Assembly (NCBI GenBank): GCA_964477525.1
Contig: CAYZHY010000017.1
Span: forward strand, 1-43,337
Reading direction: 5' to 3'
Length of the DNA: 43,337 nt
Source of the DNA: PCC-9228 sp964477525
Lineage (GTDB): Bacteria; Cyanobacteriota; Cyanobacteriia; Cyanobacteriales; PCC-9228
The notes beneath the pieces are model-generated. The model worked only from the letters and a program-made list of their open reading frames with translations. It did not search any database and was not told the DNA's origin. Positions 18,679-27,413 of the stretch are shown piece after piece; positions within the stretch are counted from its first letter, which is position 1; each line of letters begins with the position of its first letter. The position numbers and the translations under genes are program-made.

Positions 18679-19134
18679 TTATTTCGCTTCCCAATCGGGA
18701 CAATTTTCCGTATCCCAGCCATAGGGATGCATACCACAAACCACCATCGTTCCTTGATAGACGTATCCATGGTAGTGACGGCAGCCGATGCAGGCTGGAT
18801 TGCGGTTGGGTGTGGGAGGAAGGTAGTGGGGAAGAGAATCCAAGGTACTTAGGGAATGAAAGCTACCGAGGGATTCGTAGCTGTCGGCTGGCGACGATAC
18901 ATCTATATCTTCAAAACTGTCCAAGGATTCTTCAAGCGGTTCTAAAAATTCGTCAATGGTACGATCGATTTCTGTTGCGATCGCTTCTTGGATTTGCAAA
19001 GAAACCTCGTCGCTCATTTGCGCGATCGCATCCACCACTTCCTCCATTTGTTGGGAAGTTTCTTGAAACCAGCGGTCGGTTTCCTTGCTTGTACTTTCGA
19101 TAAAATCCCAAAACTCTTTAATCCAATTGTGCAT
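18679..19134 (-). CDS. Conserved protein with helical N-terminus and Cys/His C-terminal motif
   Basis: The 151-aa protein has an amphipathic helical N-terminal half rich in Glu/Gln (KETDRWFQETSQQMEEVVDA, then IQEAIATEIDRTIDEFLEPL). The C-terminal half has the pattern CIGCRHYHG, VVCGMHPYG, CPDWE. Four cysteines and the histidines in that spacing suggest a small metal-binding knuckle. I do not recognise a characterised family, although it looks like a conserved cyanobacterial protein. It starts 20 bp after the phasin-like gene and very probably shares its transcript. clpB follows on the same strand after about 315 bp. Confidence 0.7.
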   Translation of the reverse strand: MHNWIKEFWDFIESTSKETDRWFQETSQQMEEVVDAIAQMSDEVSLQIQEAIATEIDRTIDEFLEPLEESLDSFEDIDVSSPADSYESLGSFHSLSTLDSLPHYLPPTPNRNPACIGCRHYHGYVYQGTMVVCGMHPYGWDTENCPDWEAK

Positions 19135-19154
19135 AACTTGGTTCTACACCCGTT

Positions 19155-19538
19155 CTACTCCTGCTTCAGATGACGAAGTTCTTCTTGCAAGCGTTCGACT
19201 TCTTGACGCAAATGGTCGACTTCTTCCGGTTCTTCTTGCGATTGAGAACTGGTTTGTTGGTCTTCATCGTCGAGAATTTCAATCCGACGGGGTTCGGAAC
19301 GGGTTTGTTTTTCAGCCTCTTCTTTGGCTTGTTCCTGCTGCGCGCGATTGACAATATCTTCAACAAACTGTTTGGCTTCCTCGGTGGTCATTTCCCCCCG
19401 TTCTACCAATTCGTCTGCCAATTTTTGCGCGTTTTGCTGCAATTCCGCAATTTTGCTACCAGCTCTTTCGTTGGCGTAGGAAACCAATCCTACCCCCATA
19501 TAAAAGGCTTTCTGTACCAAATCTGAGAAGTTATTCAT
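19155..19538 (-). CDS. Phasin-like coiled-coil protein
   Basis: The 127-aa protein has one amphipathic N-terminal region (MNNFSDLVQKAFYMGVGLVSYANERAG) and then long charged helices, ending in a heptad-like coil (VDHLRQEVERLQEELRHLKQE). The first 80 residues resemble the PhaF/phasin-like small proteins of bacteria (KIAELQQNAQKLADELVERG, TTEEAKQFVEDIV). These bind granule surfaces or act as protein partners. There is no catalytic motif. The start at 19538 is supported by AAGGAG 9 nt upstream, and the upstream ATG at 19556 is not. It forms a pair with the next gene. Confidence 0.7.
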   Translation of the reverse strand: MNNFSDLVQKAFYMGVGLVSYANERAGSKIAELQQNAQKLADELVERGEMTTEEAKQFVEDIVNRAQQEQAKEEAEKQTRSEPRRIEILDDEDQQTSSQSQEEPEEVDHLRQEVERLQEELRHLKQE

Positions 19539-19979
19539 AGAAGTAAACTCCTTCAACCAACTTTTCTCTTTACCTTGATACCAGGATAAATTGCCAAGTA
19601 GCGAAATGCCTACTAGATTTCAGTCAATTCTCCTACTATTTTTATTTTGACTTATTTTGGCTGAAAAACGATAAAAATTGGCTGGATCGAGTTGGTTGGC
19701 TGGGATTGACCGCAATCGAGAATTGCCGCGAGGGCGATGACACAATTTTAGGTCAAATATAAATAGAAAATGCGCCACAAACGATAAACTTTGCGCTTTG
19801 TCCATCACCCGTACACAATTCACATAACAACACCAACAATGAAAGGAAATCGGGTTGGTAGCAATAGCAATTACTGTTTTCCCGGAAGGGAAGAGGGAAT
19901 TCTGTCCACCGGTTCAAATTGCAGCGAGTTCCGGTGCGGATTTGGCAGCAAGCTTTCGCCGTTCCATCCAAAAAAAGGT

Positions 19980-20073
19980 GACCCGGAGTCCACGCCTATC
20001 GCAAGCATCCCGTATTGCTGCTACCTTCCGGTCCTGACAAGGTTTGGGCGTTGCGACCGCGTGGGTCCGGGTC
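19980..20073 (-). ncRNA. ffs: Signal recognition particle RNA (small bacterial, 4.5S type)
   Basis: On the minus strand the sequence begins GACCCGGACCCACGC and ends GCGTGGACTCCGGGTC, closing a long stem. The apical part reads CTTGTCAGGACCGGAAGGTA followed by GCAGCAA, the nearly invariant SRP domain IV with its GGAA tetraloop and symmetric loop. A run of seven T follows at once (19976 down to 19970), giving a factor-independent terminator. At 94 nt it is the short form without an Alu domain. It pairs with Ffh for co-translational membrane targeting. Confidence 0.93.
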
Positions 20074-20146
20074 ATTTATTATCCTATCACAAATCTCGCC
20101 AAACTGTGGAAAAAATTTCCACCCAAAATACAAAATCGCGAACCAA

Positions 20147-20413
20147 TCATTCCACAACCACACACCATTCGTAGAGTTGGTAGGTAACGCAGCCGTTTTT
20201 CACCAGCGGGTCAGCTTGTACGATTTTTTCGGCTTCTTCCCAAGATTCGGCAGTAAAAAGTAGCATCCCGCCGCCGCCTCGCTTCCAATAGCCGCTTTTG
20301 GCTTCGTACCCTTGGGCAATGAGATCTTTTACGTAGGCAATATGTGCGGGAACGTGCTGGTCGAAAATTTTCTTATCGACAATTCCGTTTTCGATTTTAG
20401 CAAACCAAGGCAT
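20147..20413 (-). CDS. YciI-like protein
   Basis: The 88-aa protein starts MPWFAKIENGIVDKK and shows the compact ferredoxin-like YCII fold: a first strand, HVPAHIAYVKDLIAQG, then MLLFTAESWEEAEKIVQADPLVKNG. The DP pair near the end is characteristic of the family. The function is unknown in most bacteria. The ATG at 20413 has AAAGGA in the right position. The open frame continues upstream to 20506, but those residues look unrelated. It sits alone between ffs and the histidine kinase. Confidence 0.75.
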   Translation of the reverse strand: MPWFAKIENGIVDKKIFDQHVPAHIAYVKDLIAQGYEAKSGYWKRGGGGMLLFTAESWEEAEKIVQADPLVKNGCVTYQLYEWCVVVE

Positions 20414-20570
20414 TGATGTTTTCCTTTCCCAACAAACAAGTGGCAGCCGCGACCAGTTGTTAGCTGCGTTTGGCAAGTGGTCATGTGGGCCGCACCAAAC
20501 AATCACAATAACATGAATTGCGATCCGGATCTTATTTTTTGTGGGGTTCCATTCTCCCTCGTAGATGCTG

Positions 20571-22202
20571 CTATTGGTGGGTAGAAGCTTCCGCCGTCAT
20601 TTTGGAAGGCAAGAAAATAGTCAAAACTTGTCCTTCGCGAGAACGATGGCGTACGATCAGCTTACCACCGATGTTTTGGATTAGATTTTTGGTGGCGCTG
20701 AGGTTGAGGCTGAGGTTGCCGGTTTCTGGTTGGAACATAAGCAACTGTCCCAAAGATTTGAGGTTGGATTCTTGGTAGTTGTTTGCTGGAGGTTGGCAGC
20801 TGGTATTGAGTTGCAGTTTGAGTTGGCTACCCGCTAGCATAACTTGCACTTGAATGTGACTGCCGGAGGGGAGGGTACTGGTAAAATTTTCGATAATGCC
20901 GGTTAGCACTCTTTCTAGCATTTGCGGGTCGCTAACCACAGGCGGTGTTTTTGGCGGTGACAGTACATCCAGTTTCAAGTTGCGTCGTTTGAGTTGTTTT
21001 TGCCAGCGAGGAATGCAACTTTCCAGAACGCTTTCTAGGGAAGTGGCTTGATATGGCTGCGGCGATGGTGGTTTGGTGGCGGAACGTTCTAGTTCTACGG
21101 CATAAAAGATTAAATCCATGCGATCGATTTGTTCGGTACACTCTAAATCGATGCTTTGCAAGCGTTTGAATATTTCTGGTGCCAGGTCTTTGCGTTTCAT
21201 TAGCAACCTGGTCAGGGTACGGATGGTGGCGAGGGGGGTTTTTATTTCGTGCGCGATCGCCTGTAATAATTCTACATCTGCTGGGGGATTGGTATTTTCT
21301 TGACGGGAATGGCGATCGCTGGTTTCTGTATGGCGTTCTGCCGCTGGGGAATGGTGGCGGTGGAATGCCAAATCTGTGGGCGGGTTGCTGGGGATTTCTG
21401 CGGTGGCATTGCTGTTTTGGCGATGGGTAGTCGCGGCCATGCCACTGAGGTGTTGCAGTAGGTGATAGGTAAATGCAGAAACGGTTTTGTAGTGGGGAGA
21501 ACGTGGTGGAAACCGATCGTGCCAACGGTCGAATTGTTGCAGGCGTTGGGAATAACCGGAAACCAGCAGTCGCAAGCGCAAGTTTTGCCACGCTTGTTTG
21601 ACTACTTGGGGGTCAAAGGAAAACTGAAAGGCTAACTCGCCATTGGTATTTTCTCCCAACGCCATTACTAGAGAAAATTCTGCGGTTAATACCAAACAAA
21701 ATTGTTCTTTGGCTAGGGAATCTTCCGAAAACAGAGAAATCGTTTGGCTGTACTCTTCTACGGTATCCCGATTTTGGTGGGATACTGGTAGCAAAGCTGC
21801 CGGCCAGCTATGATTGGAATCTGTATTGGTGAAGGTACAAGTAGCCAAAAACGTACTCAAAATGCGATCGCTAAGGACTGGCGTTGGCCCCGATAAGACG
21901 ACCCCCATAGGAAAGTGAGAATCTACCGAGGGTGCGGTTAGCTGGGCATGGTTGCCATTGGTGCTATTGTTGTTTTGAGATGGGGTAAGTTGGGTGCGTA
22001 GCAAATCGTGCCACGCTGCGATCGCGGCTATCCATTGCTTTTGTGCTTGGTTGGCATTGAGATGGGATGCCGATGAATTTCCATCGGTTACTATTTGAGT
22101 GCAATCGTGGTCTTGTTCGGTGGCCACGATCTCGCTAATTGTGGGTAAAAACCGTTGTGCCACGATAGCTTCCCCCCTAGGTCGGTTGAATTTGCTTGCC
22201 AC
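20571..22202 (-). CDS. Histidine-kinase-like protein with degenerate ATPase domain
   Basis: The 543-aa soluble protein has an N-terminal sensory region (about residues 90-250) that may be DICT-like (FCLVLTAEFSLVMALGE, FSFDPQVVKQAWQNLRLRLL). A polar linker follows, then a HisKA domain with ELLQAIAHEIKTPLATIR (His318). The C-terminal HATPase region is recognisable (RVLTGIIENFTS for the N box, LSATKNLIQNIGGKLIVRH for G2), but the G1 DxGxG motif is missing, replaced by LQLNTSCQPPANN. ATP binding is therefore doubtful, and it may be a pseudokinase or adaptor. There is no cognate regulator next to it. The ATG at 22202 is used. Confidence 0.75.
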   Translation of the reverse strand: MASKFNRPRGEAIVAQRFLPTISEIVATEQDHDCTQIVTDGNSSASHLNANQAQKQWIAAIAAWHDLLRTQLTPSQNNNSTNGNHAQLTAPSVDSHFPMGVVLSGPTPVLSDRILSTFLATCTFTNTDSNHSWPAALLPVSHQNRDTVEEYSQTISLFSEDSLAKEQFCLVLTAEFSLVMALGENTNGELAFQFSFDPQVVKQAWQNLRLRLLVSGYSQRLQQFDRWHDRFPPRSPHYKTVSAFTYHLLQHLSGMAATTHRQNSNATAEIPSNPPTDLAFHRHHSPAAERHTETSDRHSRQENTNPPADVELLQAIAHEIKTPLATIRTLTRLLMKRKDLAPEIFKRLQSIDLECTEQIDRMDLIFYAVELERSATKPPSPQPYQATSLESVLESCIPRWQKQLKRRNLKLDVLSPPKTPPVVSDPQMLERVLTGIIENFTSTLPSGSHIQVQVMLAGSQLKLQLNTSCQPPANNYQESNLKSLGQLLMFQPETGNLSLNLSATKNLIQNIGGKLIVRHRSREGQVLTIFLPSKMTAEASTHQ

Positions 22203-22366
22203 CTCCTACACTTGAGTGCGAAGATTCCTCGTAATGCAATAGAAGGAGATGTTAACTGTTTTTAATTATCGGTCATTATAGATAGCGTTATCTTTATTAC
22301 TAAGATATAGGTCAGCCGTCAATTTGAACATTCGCAGCAACCGAACCTAGGGGTAGCAATATCCGC

Positions 22367-22510
22367 TTGCCAACCAAAGTTCCTCAGCGGTGGCAGCAGG
22401 GTTTGATGGCAGTTTTTCTTAAAAAGAGCTTGGATAAGAATTTGGTGGCAGATAGCTATGGGGATGGCTGCCAAACGACCAAGGAAATTGAGGCAATGCT
22501 TTCTAAATAG
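22367..22510 (+). CDS. Possible small protein or gene remnant (TTG start)
   Basis: This is a 47-codon frame (LPTKVPQRWQQGLMAV, then FLKKSLDKNLVADSYGDG, ending EIEAMLSK). Its composition is protein-like, with an amphipathic helix and a normal amino-acid mix, unlike the surrounding frames. It lacks an ATG at the start: TTG at 22367 or an internal ATG at 22406 would be needed. It is either a short unrecognised gene or the 3' end of a decayed one. No family is recognised. Confidence 0.25.
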   Translation: MPTKVPQRWQQGLMAVFLKKSLDKNLVADSYGDGCQTTKEIEAMLSK

Positions 22511-22544
22511 CCGATCTAGATTGGCGCTTTCAATATTTCATTTT

Positions 22545-22817
22545 ACCCAGCCATGAGACAGGTTAGCCGTTGCTTTGCCAACGAGGCAGGCTGGTTTCTT
22601 TATTCCGACAAGATGTTTTTGAGTACGACCAACGACAAATGGCAAGCATTGTTCTAGGAGGAACAAGGCCATCTCCCCACCTTTGCAGTTGGGTTTTCCT
22701 CCTAAAAACAATGCTTCAACTGTATTTTCCCAAGGCATCCGCAAGTAAGGTTTGCAGATGCGATCGCGGACCATCCAAGACAGGCAAAACATTGGGAAAT
22801 AGAACCATGACTGGGTC
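22545..22817. mobile_element. Palindromic repeat element (possible MITE)
   Basis: The outer ends are inverted copies: ACCCAGCCATGA at 22545-22556 and CCATGACTGGGT at 22806-22817 (10 of 12 match). A much stronger inner pair lies at 22644-22664 and 22697-22716 (AAGCATTGTT plus TAGGAGGAA against their complements). It is open on the minus strand for over 90 codons, but the translation does not resemble any protein family I know. The nested structure suggests a non-autonomous element or a structured RNA. Confidence 0.4.
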
Positions 22818-22852
22818 AAGCTGGAAAGGGGACGGAAGGGGATAGATAATGC

Positions 22853-23272
22853 TTAGCCTTCGGTGTCTAACGCATCTTCGTCTTCACCTTCGTCGTCGGA
22901 ATGGTCGATTTTGTTTAGACGAATATGTTTGCGTCCCAAGGTGATTTCAAATTCATCCCCAGGTTGGAGATTCATTTGCTTGGTGTAGGCAGCACCAATC
23001 AACAAATTGCCGTTTGATTGCACGGTAATTCGATAGCTGGCACTGCGGCCGCCGCGACCATTTTTTCCTTGCTTGCGGTCTAGTTGAATTCCTTCTGCTT
23101 CGATTAAAGCATTCAGGAATTTCATCATGTTGACCCGTTTGACACCGTTTTTCGTATGGGTGTAGTATCCGCAAGCGATCGCTTTGTCTTCTTTACTCAG
23201 ATTCCCTAACTCTTTGACCTTTTCCAGGAGGGCTTCACCAACGAGAGGTTGTTCCGTCTTTTTCTTGCTCAT
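22853..23272 (-). CDS. cyAbrB-family transcriptional regulator
   Basis: The 139-aa protein has the cyanobacterial AbrB layout. The N-terminal part is the family-specific domain (PLVGEALLEKVKELGNLSKE, CGYYTHTKNGVKRVNMMKF). The C-terminal AbrB-like DNA-binding domain has YRITVQSNGNLLIGAAYTKQ and LQPGDEFEITLGRKHIRL, and the tail is acidic. Members (cyAbrB1 and cyAbrB2 in Synechocystis) bind DNA broadly and tune carbon/nitrogen metabolism and hydrogenase expression. I cannot say which subgroup this is. The ATG at 23272 (MSKKKTEQ) is chosen, because the in-frame codon three residues earlier is TTG. Confidence 0.88.
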   Translation of the reverse strand: MSKKKTEQPLVGEALLEKVKELGNLSKEDKAIACGYYTHTKNGVKRVNMMKFLNALIEAEGIQLDRKQGKNGRGGRSASYRITVQSNGNLLIGAAYTKQMNLQPGDEFEITLGRKHIRLNKIDHSDDEGEDEDALDTEG

Positions 23273-23281
23273 GAATGCCAA

Positions 23282-23609
23282 TCTATCTCGATAAACACTT
23301 ACCTTGTCCTTTATATTTTAGCGGACTTTCGCCAAATTTCGATCCTAAATTTTGCACGAAATTGTGAAACTATATTAATCTAAAAGAGTTAATTTTTGCC
23401 GCCTTTGCCAAAGAGGTGGTGCTTCGATTTTGACATGTTTCGAACGAACTCTGACAAGTGGGTAAGATGGACAGTATAGAAAAGAGAATTTTCTGTTTCC
23501 TCGATTTTGGTTCTCTGACCGAGCTTCCTTTCCCAACCCCCTTCCTATTGAGTCGGTTTGGCGTATTTTTCACCAGCTTTAAAGCGTTGTTGGGGGTCGA
23601 TCTATTGGA
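23282..23609. promoter_or_regulatory. Shared divergent upstream region of cyAbrB and Rrf2 genes
   Basis: About 330 bp between two divergent regulator genes, AT-rich with several TATAAT-like hexamers (e.g. near 23370). No operator repeat stands out. It must hold both promoters. No coding frame is supported. Confidence 0.4.
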
Positions 23610-24053
23610 ATGAAACTAACTACTCGCGGACACTATAGCGTTAAGGCTATGTTGGCTTTGGCTTTGCAACCAGATAACAAACCAGCTTCGGTAAAAGCGA
23701 TCGCGCAATCGCAAAATTTACCAGCTCCCTATTTAGAGAAACTATTCATCGAACTGCGAAGAGCGGGGTTGGTACGAGCGGTACGCGGTCGCATTGGCGG
23801 CTATAAACTAGCGCGGGAGGCGTCGCAAATTTCCCTGGGACAAATTTTAGAAGCAGTTGGGGAAACTGTTGAACCATTACCCCACCACCAACAAGATGCC
23901 AAGCAAGCAGAAGATTGGGTAGCATTTACCCTTTGGAATCATTTGCACCAAAAGCTAAAAGAAGCCCTTTACAACATTTCTTTAGAAGATTTATATTACG
24001 ACGCCCGTAGTTGGCAAGCTTCTCAAGGACAAGAAACGAATTTTATCGTTTAA
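23610..24053 (+). CDS. Rrf2-family transcriptional regulator lacking Fe-S cysteines
   Basis: The 147-aa protein has a canonical Rrf2 N-terminus: MKLTTRGHYSVKAMLALALQ, the winged helix with SVKAIAQSQNLPAPYLEKLF, and the recognition/wing segment GLVRAVRGRIGGYKLAR. IscR-type members carry three cysteines just after this region to hold a [2Fe-2S] cluster. Here that stretch reads LPHHQQDAKQAEDW and the whole protein has no cysteine. The regulator must therefore sense something other than a classical cluster, or bind DNA constitutively. A cysteine-poor Rrf2 branch is known in cyanobacteria. It is divergent from the cyAbrB gene. Confidence 0.88.
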   Translation: MKLTTRGHYSVKAMLALALQPDNKPASVKAIAQSQNLPAPYLEKLFIELRRAGLVRAVRGRIGGYKLAREASQISLGQILEAVGETVEPLPHHQQDAKQAEDWVAFTLWNHLHQKLKEALYNISLEDLYYDARSWQASQGQETNFIV

Positions 24054-24825
24054 ACTGGTCCTCAAGCAGCTCTGGAAAAGGGCAATATTTAGAGAAAGCA
24101 ATTTCAAACCAACAGCGATCGTGGAAAATTTCCGTAGGGGTTCCCCTGCCCCTACCAACCCCCCATATAAAGGATAAATTATATAGGAGGAAGCGGGATA
24201 GAGAAATAGGCAGATTGGTGACGAACAACATCGATTTTACTGCTGGCACGGGATGGCTATAGATCGGAAAAAGTAACAAATTGGCTTTAGGATAGCTGCA
24301 ACAGAAGCGAGGAATATGTTGCTAGTTTGGCTGGCGTTGATTACCATCTAGCTGGGGAAGCACGAACGATGGTACAGCTATTGCTAACGATCGTGTCTAA
24401 GGGATTTATACCTTCTAAATTCCTTAGCAAAACTACATCAAGGTATCGATAGATGGCGCTGGCATACCAACAACATTTCAGCTGGCATCCGTACAGCTTG
24501 CTACCCACCAGCTGGCCAGTAATTTGGTGTTGGCTACCTTGCTGCTCCATTTCGTGAAGACTGTACCATTAGGCTAGATTGTCATATCGGAAAATCAAAC
24601 GATAAATTGGTTATAATTGAATTATATTCAAAATCACCATTCTCAATTATTTCTTCCCATTTGCCACGAACGTAGATACAATATCATTACATTTATGTAT
24701 AGATTAGGAAAAGGGGTAAGTTTGCCTGGGCTCCTCTTCTGAAGCAAAATTGAATAAACTGGTCAAACCATCGCAACCGAGATCGGACATTAGCCAATAA
24801 ACTCACAAACAGTATCTATACGAAT
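24054..24825. other. Intergenic region upstream of the GGDEF-EAL gene
   Basis: About 770 bp without a supported gene. A GTAGGGG / CCCCTAC hairpin at 24134-24155 lies 80 bp after the Rrf2 gene and may end its transcript. A second long hairpin lies at 24397-24427 (CTAAGGGATTTA against TAAATTCCTTAG, one mismatch). The final 200 bp are AT-rich and probably hold the promoter of the next gene. Confidence 0.45.
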
Positions 24826-27336
24826 ATGAAGACTACTGTTATCCATATTTTATCGATCGGTGGAGCTGATAGTATCTGTTCTCGCCTTCAGAAATTGTTG
24901 CAACAGATACAACAGCCGCGAATCGAACTAAGCCAACAAAATGTAAACCTCTTTACGGATTCGCGACAAACGAGAACAGGTTTCAACCTACAGCCACCTG
25001 AGTACAACCGACAAGAATACGACCTTTATATTGTTCGTATTTTGCCAGGCGATCGCCAATTTTTGTCACTTTTATCAAAAATCCAACAACAACACCCAAC
25101 CGTACCTATTCTTGCCATCGTAGACAGCGAACAAAGTGGCATCGATAGCCTCAAATTTGGTGCTTCCAGCTATTTGCAACCAGCACAGATCGACGCCGAG
25201 AAACTACAACAATTTTGTAGCTCGATTTTACAACAAAAACGCGATCGCGAGCAAAACCAAACAGCAACAGAAACTTTTCCCCAACTTTTTGATAGCATCG
25301 CCGTAGGAATAGGGCAAGTTTCCTGGAAAACTGGCCAATTTCTCCTTACCAATCGCAAATACCAGCAAATTTTGGGATATTCCCCACTACAAATCCACCA
25401 GCGAACCTGGCAATCCCTCACCCATTCCCAAGATTTACCTCAAACGCTCGATCGAATCAACCGCCTGGCAACTGGAGAAAGCAACAGTTTTTGCCAACAA
25501 AAACGCTATTTACATAGCAACGGAACCTACATCAACTTATGGGAAACTGTTTCTTTGATTCGCGATGGCCAAGGCTATCCTCAATTTTTGGTTTTTGCAC
25601 TTACTCGCATTAAATCAGAATCAGACGCCAACCTTCAACTATCCCAACTTGCCGAATACATTCCGGGGGTCATTCTGCAATATCAAACCTTTGGCAACCA
25701 ACTTGACGGTCGATTTACTTATCTTAGTCCCGGCATTTTTGACTTATACGAATTGGAAACCGAAGCCATTTTAAACAATCCTCGCTTGATAAGTTCTTGT
25801 ATTAAACCAGAAGATTTGCCCAAATTTCAACAGTCGCTACGCACGGCTATTACCAAAAAACAAAAATGGTCTCACCAGTGGCGCCTTGTCACCCCTTCCG
25901 GAAAAATAAAATGGGTGGAAGGCATAACCGTTCCCCGACAGCAAGGAGACGATCGTTGGTTGTGGGATGGTTTTCTCTTTGATATAAGCGATCGCAAGCA
26001 AGCCGAAGCCCAGCTCAACTACAATGCATTTTACGATTGTTTAACCGGATTGCCCAACCGTGCTTTATTTCGCGATCGCTTGCAAGGGGCGCTTACTTGG
26101 GTTCAACGGCAGCCGGAAACTATTTTTGCCTTACTTTTACTAGATTTAGATCGTTTTAAACGAATTAACGACAGTTTGGGTCACCAAGCCGGAGACGAAT
26201 TTTTGTGCCAAATTGCCACCAGACTAAAACAGTGCCTGCGCAGCAAGGATACCATTGCGCGTCTGGGAGGCGATGAATTTGCCATTTTGCTTTGGGATAT
26301 CGACAGCCTAGCCGATGCCATTGACGTCGCCGAACGCCTTCAAACTTGTTTGCATGAGAAATGGCAGGTTCGTGGCTACGACGTTTCCAGCAGTGCTAGC
26401 ATTGGCATTACCCTCAGCCAGTATCCCCTCACAAAAATCCCCTATGCCAAAACGGAGGATATGATGCGGGATGTGGATATTGCCATGTATCGTGCCAAAT
26501 ATGGTGGCAAAGGCAGCTACGCCATTTTTGATGGCACCATCTACGCTTCTACAGTGTCGCAGTTGCAGCTAGAAAGCGAGTTGCGCCAAGCTATAGAACA
26601 AGAACAACTGTATTTGCACTACCAACCCATTGTTTCCCTTGGCGATCGGCGGTTAATCGGATTTGAATCTCTGTTACGATGGCACCATCCCCAGTGGGGG
26701 ATTATCTCTCCCAGTAAATTTATTCCCATTGCCGAAGAAAGCGGATTGATTTTATCCCTCGGAGAATGGGTGATGCGAAACGCTTGCCAGCAAATGCAAC
26801 AATGGCAAGCCCATGGTTTGGTAAATACCGAAGCCATAGTCAGCGTAAATGTCTCCGGTCGTCAATTTGACAAAGCCAATTTTATCGATCGCATTCACCA
26901 AATTTTGCAAATTAGTGGGTTATCCGGTAAAAGTTTATGCATTGAAGTTACCGAAAACATACTAATTGCCAATAGTAACGAAATGAATGACTGCTTGCAT
27001 CAACTGCGACAAAGTGGGATTTCCATGTCAGTAGATGATTTTGGTACGGGATATTCTTCTCTCAGTCGATTGCATAGTTTTCCGATCGATACCTTGAAAA
27101 TCGATCGCTCTTTTGTCAGCGAAGTCGAAACGCGAACAGACAATCAGGCTATTATTCGTACCATTATGGGATTGGCAGCTAGCTTGCAATTGCAAGTTGT
27201 AGTGGAAGGTGTAGAAACGGAAAATCAGTTCCAGTACTTGCAAAATTTGGGATGTCACTACGGTCAGGGATATTGGCTGGGACGACCTTTGGATAATATG
27301 GCTATGGAGTTATGGTTGCGCGATCGCGATTTGTAG
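24826..27336 (+). CDS. PAS-GGDEF-EAL c-di-GMP turnover protein
   Basis: The 836-aa soluble protein has a receiver-like N-terminus without a clear phospho-acceptor Asp (YDLYIVRILPGDRQFL, PILAIVDSEQSG, FGASSYLQPA). Two PAS domains follow (about residues 150-260 and 270-385, the second with WVEGITVPRQQ and FDISDRKQAEAQL). The GGDEF domain has the active-site motif at residues 481-485 and an upstream RSKD that fits the inhibitory I-site. The EAL domain's signature reads FESLLRWHHP (ESL at 614-616), with intact ENIL, DDFGTGYSSL, KIDRSF, EGVET and QGYW. Both synthesis and hydrolysis of c-di-GMP are possible; the dominant activity cannot be read. The stop codon lies inside a downstream hairpin. Confidence 0.9.
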   Translation: MKTTVIHILSIGGADSICSRLQKLLQQIQQPRIELSQQNVNLFTDSRQTRTGFNLQPPEYNRQEYDLYIVRILPGDRQFLSLLSKIQQQHPTVPILAIVDSEQSGIDSLKFGASSYLQPAQIDAEKLQQFCSSILQQKRDREQNQTATETFPQLFDSIAVGIGQVSWKTGQFLLTNRKYQQILGYSPLQIHQRTWQSLTHSQDLPQTLDRINRLATGESNSFCQQKRYLHSNGTYINLWETVSLIRDGQGYPQFLVFALTRIKSESDANLQLSQLAEYIPGVILQYQTFGNQLDGRFTYLSPGIFDLYELETEAILNNPRLISSCIKPEDLPKFQQSLRTAITKKQKWSHQWRLVTPSGKIKWVEGITVPRQQGDDRWLWDGFLFDISDRKQAEAQLNYNAFYDCLTGLPNRALFRDRLQGALTWVQRQPETIFALLLLDLDRFKRINDSLGHQAGDEFLCQIATRLKQCLRSKDTIARLGGDEFAILLWDIDSLADAIDVAERLQTCLHEKWQVRGYDVSSSASIGITLSQYPLTKIPYAKTEDMMRDVDIAMYRAKYGGKGSYAIFDGTIYASTVSQLQLESELRQAIEQEQLYLHYQPIVSLGDRRLIGFESLLRWHHPQWGIISPSKFIPIAEESGLILSLGEWVMRNACQQMQQWQAHGLVNTEAIVSVNVSGRQFDKANFIDRIHQILQISGLSGKSLCIEVTENILIANSNEMNDCLHQLRQSGISMSVDDFGTGYSSLSRLHSFPIDTLKIDRSFVSEVETRTDNQAIIRTIMGLAASLQLQVVVEGVETENQFQYLQNLGCHYGQGYWLGRPLDNMAMELWLRDRDL

Positions 27337-27408
27337 GGGCACTTCACAAAGCGCCCCTACACGGGGTATTGGGAAAATTCCAGACGATCGTTATTTATTT
27401 TTCAGAAA
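27332..27408. mobile_element. Decayed MITE-like copy 3 / terminator hairpin
   Basis: A 9-bp stem TGTAGGGGC / GCCCCTACA (27332-27340, 27353-27361) is followed by sequence close to the right half of the element at 3622-3745 (GCGCCCCTAC, GGGAAA, a T-run, CAGAAATAGG in place of CAGAAATGGT). AGACGAT also matches the copy at 11861-11978. The left terminus is missing. It fills the space between two convergent genes and probably acts as a bidirectional terminator. The stop codon of the GGDEF-EAL gene (27334-27336) is part of its stem. Confidence 0.5.
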
Positions 27409-27413
27409 TAGGA

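Larger units (their letters stand above)
22203..22852. other. Intergenic region with a palindromic element
   Basis: About 650 bp between two minus-strand genes. The left third contains a possible small open frame (22367-22510). The rest is the inverted-repeat element listed at 22545-22817. Nothing else can be supported. Confidence 0.45.

Noticed and set aside
22538..22819. A 93-codon minus-strand frame in the palindromic element.
   Set aside because: The translation has no recognisable domain, and the region is explained by inverted repeats.
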